The notes under the pieces: generated by a model | Databases searched by the model: none | What the model was told of the DNA's origin: nothing | The model's input: only the letters and a program-made list of their open reading frames with translations | Program-made: the position numbers and the translations under genes | Shown: positions 1 to 8,486 of the stretch, one piece after another | Layout: each line of letters starts with the position of its first letter | Numbering within the stretch: the stretch's first letter is position 1 | Assembly: GCF_900094565.1 (NCBI RefSeq) | Contig: NZ_FMAF01000028.1 | Location: 1-37,787, forward strand | DNA length: 37,787 bases | Direction of reading: 5' to 3' | From: Martinezella lusitana | Lineage (GTDB): Bacteria; Pseudomonadota; Alphaproteobacteria; Rhizobiales; Rhizobiaceae

Positions 1-213
1 GGTGGTGTCCCTCAGGTTGGCTCTAAGCAACCCGACCCTACCGGAAATCACCGATGGCTATGAAATCAAGCTACACCACTCCATGGGACACGATCGGACC
101 GCTTCGCAGAGGAGAGTTTTGAAAAATGGCGCGCCGGCTGTTGGCGTGATTTGTCGCGCTACGCCAAGGACAGGAGTGAAACTGCCCGCGAAGACCCTCA
201 AAACGCCTTCCAC

Positions 214-261
214 CATCCATTGCTTAGATCATTGCGATCCAACCAATCAATTTTACCGATC
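214..261 (+). promoter_or_regulatory. nod box (well conserved, about 48 bp)
   Basis: The block starts with CATCCAT, has a GATC-containing centre, and ends with ATCCAACCAATCAATTTTAC followed by CGATC. This follows the classical nod-box layout (an ATCCAY half, then ATCNAAACAATCRATTTTACCAATC) with few mismatches. LysR-type NodD binds such boxes and, with plant flavonoids, activates the gene downstream. The acyltransferase gene starts about 60 bp after the box, a normal distance, so it should be flavonoid-inducible. Confidence 0.88.
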
Positions 262-319
262 TTTCGGAGATGCTTATTAGAGGTCGAAACTGAAAATCAA
301 GGCGCCGAATTGCCGGAGC

Positions 320-1513
320 ATGAGAGTAAATATGAAGATAAATCGGATAGTTGGGATCGATGTGGCTCGTTCATGTGCGATTTTCCTGGCTATGGGAAGT
401 CACGTCTTGGCGGTGTCCAAATTGGCAGACGTTTTTAAGGGAGCCTATGTTGATGGTCTTAAATTAATGATGGCGCTTGCAACGCCAACGTTCATTGTTC
501 TTTTCGGAACGATGCTTGAAGTCGTATACAGACCACGATTTGATACCGACAAGCGCAGTATATCGATCGCTCGTCTGTGGTCGCGGGCCATTCAATGCTG
601 GCTGTTATACAGTCTTTCCGTCGTCGTTCTTTTTTTCGCGAAGTCGGAATACTCGTTCTTCTTTTCCCTATCGACGATCTTCATGCTGGGGGTGACCCCA
701 TTCACTGACATTCTGAAGTTTTACGCAATCGCACTGACTGTGGCTCCCGCCCTTTTATGGACGCGCAATCGCCTGGGCCTAGTTCCGCTTCTGATCCTGG
801 CCGTCGCCATTCACATTCTTCATCCGGTCTTGCGCGGGCTGCCAAGCCCCGTAGTATTTGGCTTGCCAACGGAAGTGGACCGTCTCGCGATGTTCCTGTT
901 CGGAATAGGGGGAGCCAAGCTCGGTGGCCCCTCCGTCCTGCATGGCATGACGCTTGTCATATCCGGAATGGCCCTCGGGAAAATTCTGATGGGCTCGGCT
1001 TCGGGTGTGGCCGCAGGGATGACTCGGCGCGCTTGGCTTGTGCTCCTTGGCACCGGACTGTCGCTCATCGCGGGCGCGTGGATACTCGATAGCGAAACGA
1101 AGAGAGGCCTTGGGAACATGGCCATGCGACTGGACAGCCATCCGCTTTACTTCGCCGCCGGCATTCTCGGTGCTTTTGCCGTTACGGCCGCCGCTGTCCT
1201 GCTTACCCTGCGCCAGTCGATTGCGCCGACCGCGCTGTGGAGATCGCTAACGTTCTTCGGTCGCACGAGCCTCTTCACCTTCGCCTTTGGCAACATGCTG
1301 CTCTATTGCGTGCCATTTGAACCAACCACCATAACCCAGTCGGCTCTGCTCACAGTGCTCCTGATGGCGGCGATTACGTTGCTGAGCTTCTGTTTCGACA
1401 GAGCATCGCAGCAGGACGGCCGGATGGCGAAGACCGTTTCCGGCGTCCAAACCTCCATCCACCGACTGGCGACGATGTTGTCAGACCAAGGATTGCGTTT
1501 GATTGCCAGATGA
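320..1513 (+). CDS. Acyltransferase-3 family integral membrane protein under a nod box (NolL-like candidate)
   Basis: A protein of 397 residues made mostly of hydrophobic segments (about ten membrane spans), typical of membrane acyltransferases of the acyltransferase-3/OpgC type. Near the N-terminus Arg17 and His28 are separated by exactly ten residues, the R-X10-H signature of this superfamily. Known family members in rhizobia, NodX and NolL, O-acetylate the chitooligosaccharide or its fucose in Nod factors. The nod box just upstream supports a Nod-factor-decorating role, which is inference; the substrate cannot be read from the sequence. An alternative start is at 332 (MKINRIVGID). No partner gene follows: the next DNA is decayed. 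Other possible substrates are surface polysaccharides or glucans. Confidence 0.72.
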   Translation: MRVNMKINRIVGIDVARSCAIFLAMGSHVLAVSKLADVFKGAYVDGLKLMMALATPTFIVLFGTMLEVVYRPRFDTDKRSISIARLWSRAIQCWLLYSLSVVVLFFAKSEYSFFFSLSTIFMLGVTPFTDILKFYAIALTVAPALLWTRNRLGLVPLLILAVAIHILHPVLRGLPSPVVFGLPTEVDRLAMFLFGIGGAKLGGPSVLHGMTLVISGMALGKILMGSASGVAAGMTRRAWLVLLGTGLSLIAGAWILDSETKRGLGNMAMRLDSHPLYFAAGILGAFAVTAAAVLLTLRQSIAPTALWRSLTFFGRTSLFTFAFGNMLLYCVPFEPTTITQSALLTVLLMAAITLLSFCFDRASQQDGRMAKTVSGVQTSIHRLATMLSDQGLRLIAR

Positions 1514-1522
1514 GGAGCGGAG

Positions 1523-1890
1523 ATGATCAGGGTCGCCGGAACCTACGATGATTCCGTTAAGGAGGCTGCAGGGGTCGCCGAGGCCAATGAGTGGATTATC
1601 GTCTCCGACACGTCGTGGCGATGCCCGAATGCTACGAGCCGTCGCTGTCGCCTGGCGGATACTGGCGCGTGTTGCCGACGCATTCATGACGGTGGATGAG
1701 GACGACGCTGTCGCGACAATGAAGCGTCTGGCCAATCCAATTGTCGGAGACCCCGCGGTAGTGCGGGCGAAGGCGGCGGCGTGGGCCTTGCGGGGCTCAT
1801 CAGCGCTCTGCGGATCCGGAAGCCAAGAAAGCTTCGCCTCGATCAGGATCGCCCCGGCGCCCAAGAGACCGGCGCCCTTTGCAGCCCAAT
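1523..1890 (+). pseudogene. Remnant of diaminopropionate ammonia-lyase (PLP enzyme)
   Basis: Translation from 1523 begins with VAGTYDDSVKEAAGVAEANE and continues into IIVSDTSW, a stretch characteristic of the fold-type II PLP enzyme diaminopropionate ammonia-lyase. Similarity stops at about 1615. Further down, around 1695-1810, another frame gives DEDDAVATMKRLANPIVGDP, and a shifted frame then gives VGLAGLISAL, both resembling the C-terminal part of the same family. The lysine-bearing N-terminal part and the centre are missing and at least one frameshift is present, so no functional enzyme is expected. It starts 10 bp after the acyltransferase stop. Confidence 0.6.
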
Positions 1891-1994
1891 CCCGCGACGA
1901 GCCGGCGCCCTAGCGTTCTCCTGCAACGATCACCGTATCCAGTCCGCCTTTTGATATCGTTGGCCTACCTCCCATAACGGGCCTACCTCGCCTT

Positions 1995-2330
1995 AAGCGC
2001 TATGGATCGTGTGGCGCGCGGATCGGCCGTCGATGAGGAGGTTGGCCGCCATTCCGTTGTGGGAAAGTCCTTTGACCATCGCTTTCCAGCTTCCGCGTCG
2101 GGTGGCATAGACGTTCAGGGTCGTCTGCAGGATTGCCCTCGACGATCAAATGCCTGCCCGCTTCGCTGCCGGCGGATATCTGGCCTGCCGGCGATATGTG
2201 GTCGGTTGTCATATCATCGCCGAGGACAAGCAGTGGATGGGCGACGAAGTTGCCGAGACGGTCTGATCGCCGAGGCTGTCGATCATGGCGAGCGAAACTG
2301 GCGAATTGCTTCTTGGTTTGTCGTCACTGA
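1995..2330 (-). pseudogene. Remnant of the C-terminal domain of an aconitase-family hydratase
   Basis: On the minus strand one frame reads PLLVLGDDMTTDHISPAGQI, then SAGSEAGRHLIVEG. After a frameshift near 2125 it continues as LNVYATRRGSWKAMVKGL. The order GD-x-TTDHISPAG, then AGR-L, then N-Y-RRG matches the swivel domain of aconitate hydratase and its relatives. The Fe-S and catalytic domains are absent. This is decayed genomic debris, not a working gene. The downstream stretch to 2523 holds only the leader of the AraC gene. Confidence 0.6.
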
Positions 2331-2523
2331 TACGCGTCTTGCTCGCGCCATGAGCGGCCCGCTTGCTCAAAGGTCAAATAGCTTCGTCCGAGGAAGAGAC
2401 ATGCGCGAAATAGCCTGAAATGGCTATTTGAGGTCAATCAATTTTTCATTAGAAGCTGACAGGGGGCCAGTTGTTTGCCGTCACTCCAAGCGCGCGACAA
2501 AACAGTGAATTTGGTGGAGCAAG

Positions 2524-3519
2524 TTGACCGAAATTCTGACGCTTAAGCTCGAGGCGACGTCGCTCACAACCAGTGAGGTCTCCGAATGGCTTAACGGTGA
2601 AAAGCACGACAATTTCTATCGGCCTCTCAGTAGCGATAGCCGCGGTCTTTTCTCATTCGGTGTCCATGGCGCCGGCGAGATGGTGGGCTGGACGGGATCG
2701 ACTTCAACGGACCGCGCCTTTTCCGTCACGATCGAGAATGATGGCTTCATGTTCTTTGTCGAGCATGGAACCTGCTATGACCTGGCAACAGGCGGCATAA
2801 GTCATGCTATCACGCCCTGCACGGGACTGCTGACGACGGCCGACCGCTATTCCGCGGTGAACATTCACGCAGGCTCTGTTGCGGAGGGATTCTGCATCCC
2901 AAGGAGCGCAGTAAACGCCGCTCTGATCAGCACCTTCGAACGCCTGCCACCTGTCGATTTCGAATTCGCTCCCCTGCAGGACCTGACAGCGGGACCGACG
3001 CCACCTCTTTTAAAACTCATGCGTTTCTTCCGAGATGAGATCTGCGCCGATCAAAACCTAGAGGTTTCTCCCCTTGCCCTGACGAGCTTCCAAGAGATGT
3101 TCTGTCTGCTGATGGTGCAGAATCTGCCTCACACGTTTTCGCAGACGAAATCGCCGGTGCAGACCATTGCGCCTCGCCAGCTTCGAAGAGCGCTGGAGTT
3201 TGCCAGAGCACATATCGCAATGCCTATCACGATTGCGGACATGGCAGCGGCAGCGGGCGTCAGCGTGCGGGCACTTCAGATCAATTTTCGACGTTTTTTG
3301 AACGTCACTCCAATGGCTTATCTGAGGCAGCTCCGCCTTGATGGCGCACGTCGCGATCTTTTAACTGCCACGCCATCTGCGACGGTCAGTGAAATCGCGC
3401 GTCGCTGGGGGTTTATACAGATGGGCCGCTTCTCTCAGGAGTATCGTGCGGCTTTCGGCGTCCTGCCGAAATACGATCTAGGGCGCAGCTATGATAAGAA
3501 TCGGACTACGGCGTTATAA
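2524..3519 (+). CDS. AraC-family transcriptional regulator
   Basis: A 331-residue protein with an N-terminal cupin-like sensing region and a C-terminal AraC/XylS DNA-binding domain in about the last 100 residues: first helix-turn-helix around ITIADMAAAAGVSVRALQ, and second around SEIARRWGFIQMGRFSQEY, with the typical G-F-x(3)-GRF-x(3)-Y-x(3)-FG ending. The start is a TTG codon at 2524, preceded by GGTGGAG at good spacing. The effector is unknown. A second AraC protein of the same type lies at 26183-27223. No adjacent intact target gene is visible. Confidence 0.82.
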   Translation: MTEILTLKLEATSLTTSEVSEWLNGEKHDNFYRPLSSDSRGLFSFGVHGAGEMVGWTGSTSTDRAFSVTIENDGFMFFVEHGTCYDLATGGISHAITPCTGLLTTADRYSAVNIHAGSVAEGFCIPRSAVNAALISTFERLPPVDFEFAPLQDLTAGPTPPLLKLMRFFRDEICADQNLEVSPLALTSFQEMFCLLMVQNLPHTFSQTKSPVQTIAPRQLRRALEFARAHIAMPITIADMAAAAGVSVRALQINFRRFLNVTPMAYLRQLRLDGARRDLLTATPSATVSEIARRWGFIQMGRFSQEYRAAFGVLPKYDLGRSYDKNRTTAL

Positions 3520-4099
3520 AGCGCATGTTGACACCCGTTCCATGTCGACGCGTGTTCGCGGATTGATAATGGACAGATCGAGGGCGATGGATCTGCCAGC
3601 TAGAGAAACTGAGCTCTCTGGGCAATTGCACCTGCTATTTCGCTCGGGCTGAATTCCCACGCAGGTACCCTTCGTTCCAAGAGCGCTTTCCGACCCCCCA
3701 TGGTCGGGGCGAACATACATAACGCGATCACTGTCAAGCCGAGAGCGCCATCGTCGCTCGTCGATGGCCGAGAGCTTGTCATTGCTTAGGAAAGTTGTGA
3801 GCCAGATGTAACGGGTAGCATAGTTGCCCGGCGCCATCGCATCGGGCCGAACCCGTTATTCACCTGGCGCACATCACCAGATCTAGAAACAAAATTTCTC
3901 ACAAATGTCATTGCCTGGAAACATTCAGACGTCCCCGGCCGCCGGCAATAATCTAGGATATCGAGGCTCTTTCAGAGCGGCAGCTCTCAGATCGCTTTAG
4001 TCAATTCTGACATATAAGAGATTCGTTACGGAGCCTGATTGCCGATGTATCAACCTGAATGTTATCGTCAATAACGCTCTGATCCCGGAATTCTCCAAT
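3520..4099. other. 580-bp stretch without a recognisable gene
   Basis: Short open frames occur on the minus strand (3514-3837 and 3600-3782) but show no family signature or convincing ribosome-binding site. The stretch contains AT-rich DNA around 3880-3960 and 4000-4080. No nod box, sigma-54 promoter or strong terminator was recognised. Confidence 0.4.
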
Positions 4100-4534
4100 A
4101 TGTCGGACAGCACGTTGCCTGTGATGGCAAGGGCATATTCGATGTTGGTCAAGGCGCAGGAACGGGATTCTCTGATGGCCTTATACGGCTATGCCCGTCG
4201 GACTGAAGCCAAGCTTCATGTAGCCTCTATTGATTGCCAGCTTCACTACGATATGTCCGATCCGTTCAATGAAACATATATGCGTTCGATTTTCGACCTT
4301 GGCACGCGGGAAATGTTGTCAGACGCGTTATGGAAAGACGAGCCCCTGTTTACGGTCGCCGCGTCTCCATACGGCGGTCAACTGCTGGCAGTAATCCTCC
4401 CATCCATCCGAGAGCCAGGCTACTATTCCCCCGGAGGTAATGCGGTACTCCCCAAAGCCTCGAGCGCTCTATTCGCTTGGCGCAGGCCGCTCGGCAATGT
4501 CGAAGACTGCGGCGTTGTCCTGGATTTCCCTTAG
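4100..4534 (+). CDS. Unassigned ORF, possibly a C-terminal remnant of a patatin-like phospholipase
   Basis: This 144-residue frame contains a stretch ending in DPFNETYMRSIFDLGTREML and a following W-x-D-E-P, which weakly recalls the C-terminal end of patatin-like hydrolases. The catalytic G-x-S-x-G and D-G motifs are absent, so if the resemblance is real this is a truncated copy. The last 22 residues or so are the antisense of the ligase gene end (4469-4534), so the true coding part probably stops before about 4440. The gene would converge with ligD. Function is not assigned. Confidence 0.3.
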   Translation: MSDSTLPVMARAYSMLVKAQERDSLMALYGYARRTEAKLHVASIDCQLHYDMSDPFNETYMRSIFDLGTREMLSDALWKDEPLFTVAASPYGGQLLAVILPSIREPGYYSPGGNAVLPKASSALFAWRRPLGNVEDCGVVLDFP

Positions 4535-5533
4535 ACCCTTGTAGGAGGCGTGACGAAGGCTGCCGTCATGTGTCCAGCCGCGGAACTCGATTTCGGCAAT
4601 AATTGTCGGCTGAGCAAAGACGAGATTCTTGCCCTTCAGCGGCACGACCGGCCTGGCTGTCTTCAGCTTATCGAGGGTCTTGCGCAGGTATTCGGCATCT
4701 TTCGTGTTGAAGCCGGTTCCGACCGAGCCGACATAGGCCCAATCATAACCTTTCCGCGCGGCGAGCAGCAGGCTACCGATGCCGCCGCGTGCCGAGGACG
4801 ACTGTTCATAGCCGACGACCATGAAGCTCTCGCTTTGGATGCACTTGATCTTCTGCCAATCGCCGGTGCGCCCGGAGCGATATGGCCGGTCGCGGTGCTT
4901 GGCGATAATGCCCTCAAGCCCTGCCCGGCATGCGTGCTCCAGCAGGACCTCGCCGTCCAAGGCCATCTCCTGCGACAGGCGAACGGCGCCGTCGCTCGTC
5001 GGTGAAATGAGATCCTCCAGCAGATGCCGCCGCACCGAAAGCTCGGTGCCAGTCAAGTCGTGGCCGTCAAGATAGAGAAGGTCGAACGCATATAGGATCG
5101 CTTCGTCTGACGCCTTTTTGCCGCCGCGGCCACCAAGCGAGCGCTGCAATGCCCCGAAGTCGGAGCGGCCTTGATTGTCAAGCACGACGGCTTCGCCGTC
5201 GAGAATGGCGCTGTTGACCCCGAGTGCACGCGCCGCATCGACAATTGCCGGAAAGCGGTGCGTCCAGTCGTGGCCTCCGCGAGTGATGACCTTCACATCC
5301 TTCCGATGGATGTGGAGCGCCAGACGGTAGCCGTCCCATTTCACCTCGAACAGCCAGTCGGCTCCCTTCGGTGGTGTCGGCTTCAAAAGCGCCAGGCACG
5401 GCTCGATGCGCTCGGGCATCGGATCGAAGGGCAGGCTTGGCTGGGCGGGATCGCGCTTTCGCACCTGGCGTGACTGAAGGGTCGAGCCGGATTCGTCGAG
5501 CAGCGGCATCGAGGCTTTGCGTCTTGTCGTCAT
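4469..5533 (-). CDS. ligD: ATP-dependent DNA ligase, LigD ligase-domain type
   Basis: A 354-residue protein with the nucleotidyltransferase motifs of ATP-dependent DNA ligases: motif I EVKWDGYR with adenylated Lys65, motif III around FDLLYLDG, motif IV LEGIIAKHRDRPYRSGRT, motif V WQKIK, then a C-terminal OB-fold ending in EFRGWTHDGSLRHASYKGLR. Polymerase and phosphoesterase domains of full LigD are absent, as in many rhizobial plasmid copies. It would seal breaks in bacterial non-homologous end joining with Ku. Its ATG overlaps the ku stop by 4 nt (ATGA at 5530-5533), indicating translational coupling. The ku partner is truncated, so activity in end joining depends on other copies in the genome. 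Confidence 0.9.
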   Translation of the reverse strand: MTTRRKASMPLLDESGSTLQSRQVRKRDPAQPSLPFDPMPERIEPCLALLKPTPPKGADWLFEVKWDGYRLALHIHRKDVKVITRGGHDWTHRFPAIVDAARALGVNSAILDGEAVVLDNQGRSDFGALQRSLGGRGGKKASDEAILYAFDLLYLDGHDLTGTELSVRRHLLEDLISPTSDGAVRLSQEMALDGEVLLEHACRAGLEGIIAKHRDRPYRSGRTGDWQKIKCIQSESFMVVGYEQSSSARGGIGSLLLAARKGYDWAYVGSVGTGFNTKDAEYLRKTLDKLKTARPVVPLKGKNLVFAQPTIIAEIEFRGWTHDGSLRHASYKGLREIQDNAAVFDIAERPAPSE

Positions 5534-5967
5534 CTCGTCGATTGCTTCCCTGAACCCCGTTCGTTCTCGATGGACTTGCGCAACGCATCCATGATGTTGA
5601 TGACATTGCCCGTCAAAGCTTCAGCCTTCTTCTTCGGCATGGCTTTGGACGGTTTCTTCAATTGCTTCTTCTTTGTGTTGATAATGTCAAGCAGCGTCTC
5701 CTGCATCGGATCGGCGACCATCTTCGGGCTCCAGCGCTGAGTCTGTTTCTTGATGAGCTGTTGCACGAGCGGCATCAGTTCCGCTTCTGGCTCTTCATCA
5801 TCGATTGCGGCAAAATAGTTTTCCCCATCCCGCACCTCATCACCATAGCGCAGCGTCCAGAGCACGATACCCTTGCCGCATGGCTCGGGCATGACGGCGC
5901 GTTCCCGCCGCGAAGGCACCAGCCTCGATATGCCGACCATGTTCTCTGCGCCCATGGGGTCTGGCAA
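5530..5967 (-). pseudogene. Ku end-joining protein, N-terminally truncated
   Basis: The frame shows the second half of a bacterial Ku protein: VGISRLVPSRRERAVMPEPC, then KGIVLWTLRYGDEVR, then a lysine-rich C-terminal tail. Bacterial Ku is usually about 260-300 residues; here only about 145 are readable, and upstream of the VGISRL segment the similarity stops, so the N-terminal half of the DNA-encircling ring is missing. The stop codon overlaps the ligase start, preserving the usual ku-ligD gene order. Probably non-functional; a shortened protein cannot be fully excluded. Confidence 0.75.
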
Positions 5968-6433
5968 GACTTTGAACGCTGCCGGTCCAGGGGAGGGTGA
6001 ATGTGCGACCGTTGGCCCTTTGCGGATATACTTGAATGACGACCAGCGGCAGCAATTGTCGGAGCCGAAATCGGCCCCAACATGATGGGAAACGGGAGCG
6101 TTGATCCCCTATTGTGTACATTTTTCGGCGCGACACTTGTTCTATAAAGGGACGACAAAAGCGTTTCGACGCGAGTCGGTATCGTCTTGTCAGACCGTTG
6201 GTCAGTTTGAAGGTCGACGTGTTCCAGCCAACCGCGCAATGGCGATCCGTTCGCGGCGCAGCGGACGGACAGAATCGCTCCCAAAGCTGGGCGCAATCGG
6301 GTGACGTGCTTTGCGGCAGAACTCGCCAAACTCGTGAATTTCGCATCAAGAATATGTAATCGCATCACAAATTTGAAAGTCGAGACGTCTGGTTGCCCCT
6401 ATCATGCCCTTTTGCGACCTTAAGGGAGCCGGC
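5968..6433. other. Stretch between truncated ku and the XRE gene; nothing recognised
   Basis: No family signature is visible on either strand. Open frames here are antisense or random. The breakpoint that removed the 5' end of ku lies near 5950-5975. The end of the stretch should hold the promoter of the XRE regulator. Confidence 0.4.
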
Positions 6434-6910
6434 ATGAGTGATATCACAGACTTCGAATCTAGTTTCACGCGGCAAAGGCCGTCGCCATCGGATGCGAGGA
6501 TCCATCCCGTCGATCGCCACGTCGGACAACAGATCCGCATTCTCCGAATTCAAGCCAATTTATCGCAGAACGAGTTGGGCAAGGGCGTCGGCGTCAGCTT
6601 TCAACAGATGCAAAAATACGAAAGCGGCAAAAACCGCGTCAGTGCTTCGATGCTCTATGAAATAGGAAGTTGCCTGCATGTGCCAGTGGCGCGGTTTTTC
6701 GAAGGCCTGCCGGAGCCGGGCAGCGGAGTTCCCCACCAAGAAGCCGCGGAGATTGACGAACGTATCGCATACCTGTCGACGGCTGACGGTCGCCGACTGA
6801 TTGAAGGCATTTTGCGTCTGTCGCCCCGAATCAGGAACCGGGTTCTTTCGATTGTCGGTATTCTCGCCGAGGAACAGGAACAGGCCGGCGAGCAGACGGC
6901 CGAAGCGTGA
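6434..6910 (+). CDS. XRE/Cro-CI helix-turn-helix transcriptional regulator
   Basis: From the ATG at 6434, with AAGGGAG just upstream, the gene codes for 158 residues. Residues about 25-85 form an XRE-type HTH: VGQQIRILRIQANLSQNELG, then VSFQQMQKYESGKNRVSAS and LYEIGSCLHVPVARFFEG. The C-terminal part is helical. Proteins of this type are very common on rhizobial symbiotic plasmids and regulate unknown targets. The longer frame starting at 6404 lacks a ribosome-binding site, so the inner start is preferred. Confidence 0.82.
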   Translation: MSDITDFESSFTRQRPSPSDARIHPVDRHVGQQIRILRIQANLSQNELGKGVGVSFQQMQKYESGKNRVSASMLYEIGSCLHVPVARFFEGLPEPGSGVPHQEAAEIDERIAYLSTADGRRLIEGILRLSPRIRNRVLSIVGILAEEQEQAGEQTAEA

Positions 6911-6995
6911 CAATGTGAGCAAAGATAGATTTTCTCTGTATAGCTCTTTTGCCCGCCGCTGCCGCATCTCTCTACCCGCGGCAGGACACCCCGGC

Positions 6996-7328
6996 TTAGT
7001 ATTCCTCGGCCAGCATGATCGCGAGGACACGGACGATTTGCATCGCGTCGGTCGGATCTTCGGAGCCATGCATCATATCGCTGACGTAGTAGTTGATTTT
7101 CCAGAACACCTCGTGTCCATCAGCCAGCATCGCCCCCAAAATCGTACTTGTCATGGGGATCGTTGTCGGGCGTGAAGCTGTTAAAGTCCTGCACGGCGTC
7201 GGCAATGCGGGACCGGGTGGGATCGGGAAGCCTGCGGATACCTTGCGTTACGAGCACCTTGCCGGTAGCCAGCTCGAGCGGAGAAGGTCGTTCCGGCTCT
7301 GGATTCGTGGCGTGCGGTTGATCGTCAT
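6996..7328 (-). pseudogene. DUF3768 protein, frameshifted
   Basis: DUF3768 proteins are small proteins common in alphaproteobacteria, of unknown function. Three pieces in different frames line up with the family: MTINRTPRIQSRNDLLR (start at 7328), then TGKVLVTQGI through DFNSFTPDNDPHDKYDFG, and last VFWKINYYVSDMMHGSEDP ending in RVLAIMLAEEY. One frameshift lies near 7265-7275 and another in the run of G residues near 7130. Both would have to be repaired for a full protein, so it is called broken. Sequencing error could be excluded by re-reading the G run. Confidence 0.75.
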
Positions 7329-7583
7329 AGCTTTTGCTTTCGTTGGTTGATTGCGCCGATGGTACATTCCGCACGAATGCGAATGGAGAGGCCTGTCCTG
7401 CCCAACACGGATCGGAGCGGGCCCGGCATGGATGGCAACACGAGGTTTGCTTAGGAAGGCCGCCACTCATGGCAGCCGGTCAACCCGAAAGCCTATGCCG
7501 AAGCTCCTCCCAGATCGCTATAAGCCCATCCTTGTTTGCCATTGACCGACGGCAGCGCGCGCATGTCGCCGCTTGCCGCGCGT

Positions 7584-8486
7584 TTAGGCCTGCGCACACT
7601 GGCATTCCCCCGCAGCGTCATTGCGGTAGCGGCTGGTGGAGGTCTGATAGTACTGGGCGCGGAGGGCCGCCATTGCCTCGATTAGCGGTCCCCACGGCGC
7701 CGGAAAGCATTCTTCCGCCATCACCCGGTGCAGCATGCGCGTATGGCCGGCCAACTCGTCGTTGAGGAACTCTACCACAGGCATAGCCGGGTAGCGCTGC
7801 GACAGCAGGATCGCCGCGTTGTCGGCCTCGCCGCCCGACCTGTCCTTCTCGCGTCCATGCAGATCGTTCTGCAGGCGCCCTATCGCGGAAATGAGCCGTA
7901 GGACCTGGCGGAACGCCGGACGCGCGCGCAACGTCGCCATGTCCAGCCCCCAGAGCAATGACATGCAACAGAACACGTTCGCGTAGGCGATCGAATCGAC
8001 GCCGTTGTGCAGGTATTCGGTGTAGGACCAGCGTTCCGCCCCTTGCGCCTGCGCGCGTCCGGCGCGCAGAGCCGCGCAGTAGTACCGGGTATCGTCGAGA
8101 AGCTGAGCATAGTCACGACAATCGTAGGCGAGCGCGGCCAGCGAACCCCGCAGCGTAGCGCAGCCCTCGAATCCAGGGAGCGCGCACGGCACATCCTGTC
8201 CCAGCGCCCGCTCCACCGCGGCGAGCTGCTCTGGCGTGATCAGGCCAAGGTCGTTACAATCGTCGAGCCAGAACAGCAGCGCCAGTTCGCGATAGAACGC
8301 CACAATCAGGGTTTCGTCCTGCGGATCGCGGCCCGTGCGAACGCTAATGTCTCGCAGGCTCGGGTCGATGCACTGCAGGATGTACTTGCCGCCCCTGACC
8401 GCTTCGACGGCATGCTCGTCGGCGAACCCGGTCAGGGAACGACCCCACTCCAGCACCTGCTGCAGCGCGCCTTCGGTCTGGATCAT
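7584..8486 (-). CDS. ent-Kaurene synthase (class I diterpene cyclase)
   Basis: This 300-residue protein ionises ent-copalyl diphosphate and cyclises it to ent-kaurene, the first committed hydrocarbon of gibberellin synthesis. The aspartate-rich Mg-binding motif DDCND is at residues 75-79, in the context LLFWLDDCNDLG. The second metal motif region reads NDLHGREKDRSGGE. Length and motifs match bacterial kaurene synthases from rhizobial gibberellin operons. Its ATG overlaps the CPS stop by 4 nt (ATGA, 8483-8486), so it is translationally coupled and is the last gene of the operon. No isopentenyl-diphosphate isomerase gene, which some strains carry nearby, was seen downstream. Confidence 0.93.
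   Translation of the reverse strand: MIQTEGALQQVLEWGRSLTGFADEHAVEAVRGGKYILQCIDPSLRDISVRTGRDPQDETLIVAFYRELALLFWLDDCNDLGLITPEQLAAVERALGQDVPCALPGFEGCATLRGSLAALAYDCRDYAQLLDDTRYYCAALRAGRAQAQGAERWSYTEYLHNGVDSIAYANVFCCMSLLWGLDMATLRARPAFRQVLRLISAIGRLQNDLHGREKDRSGGEADNAAILLSQRYPAMPVVEFLNDELAGHTRMLHRVMAEECFPAPWGPLIEAMAALRAQYYQTSTSRYRNDAAGECQCAQA

Noticed and set aside
779..1141. Minus-strand open frames within the acyltransferase gene
   Set aside because: They are shadows of the membrane protein gene, with no signature or ribosome-binding site.
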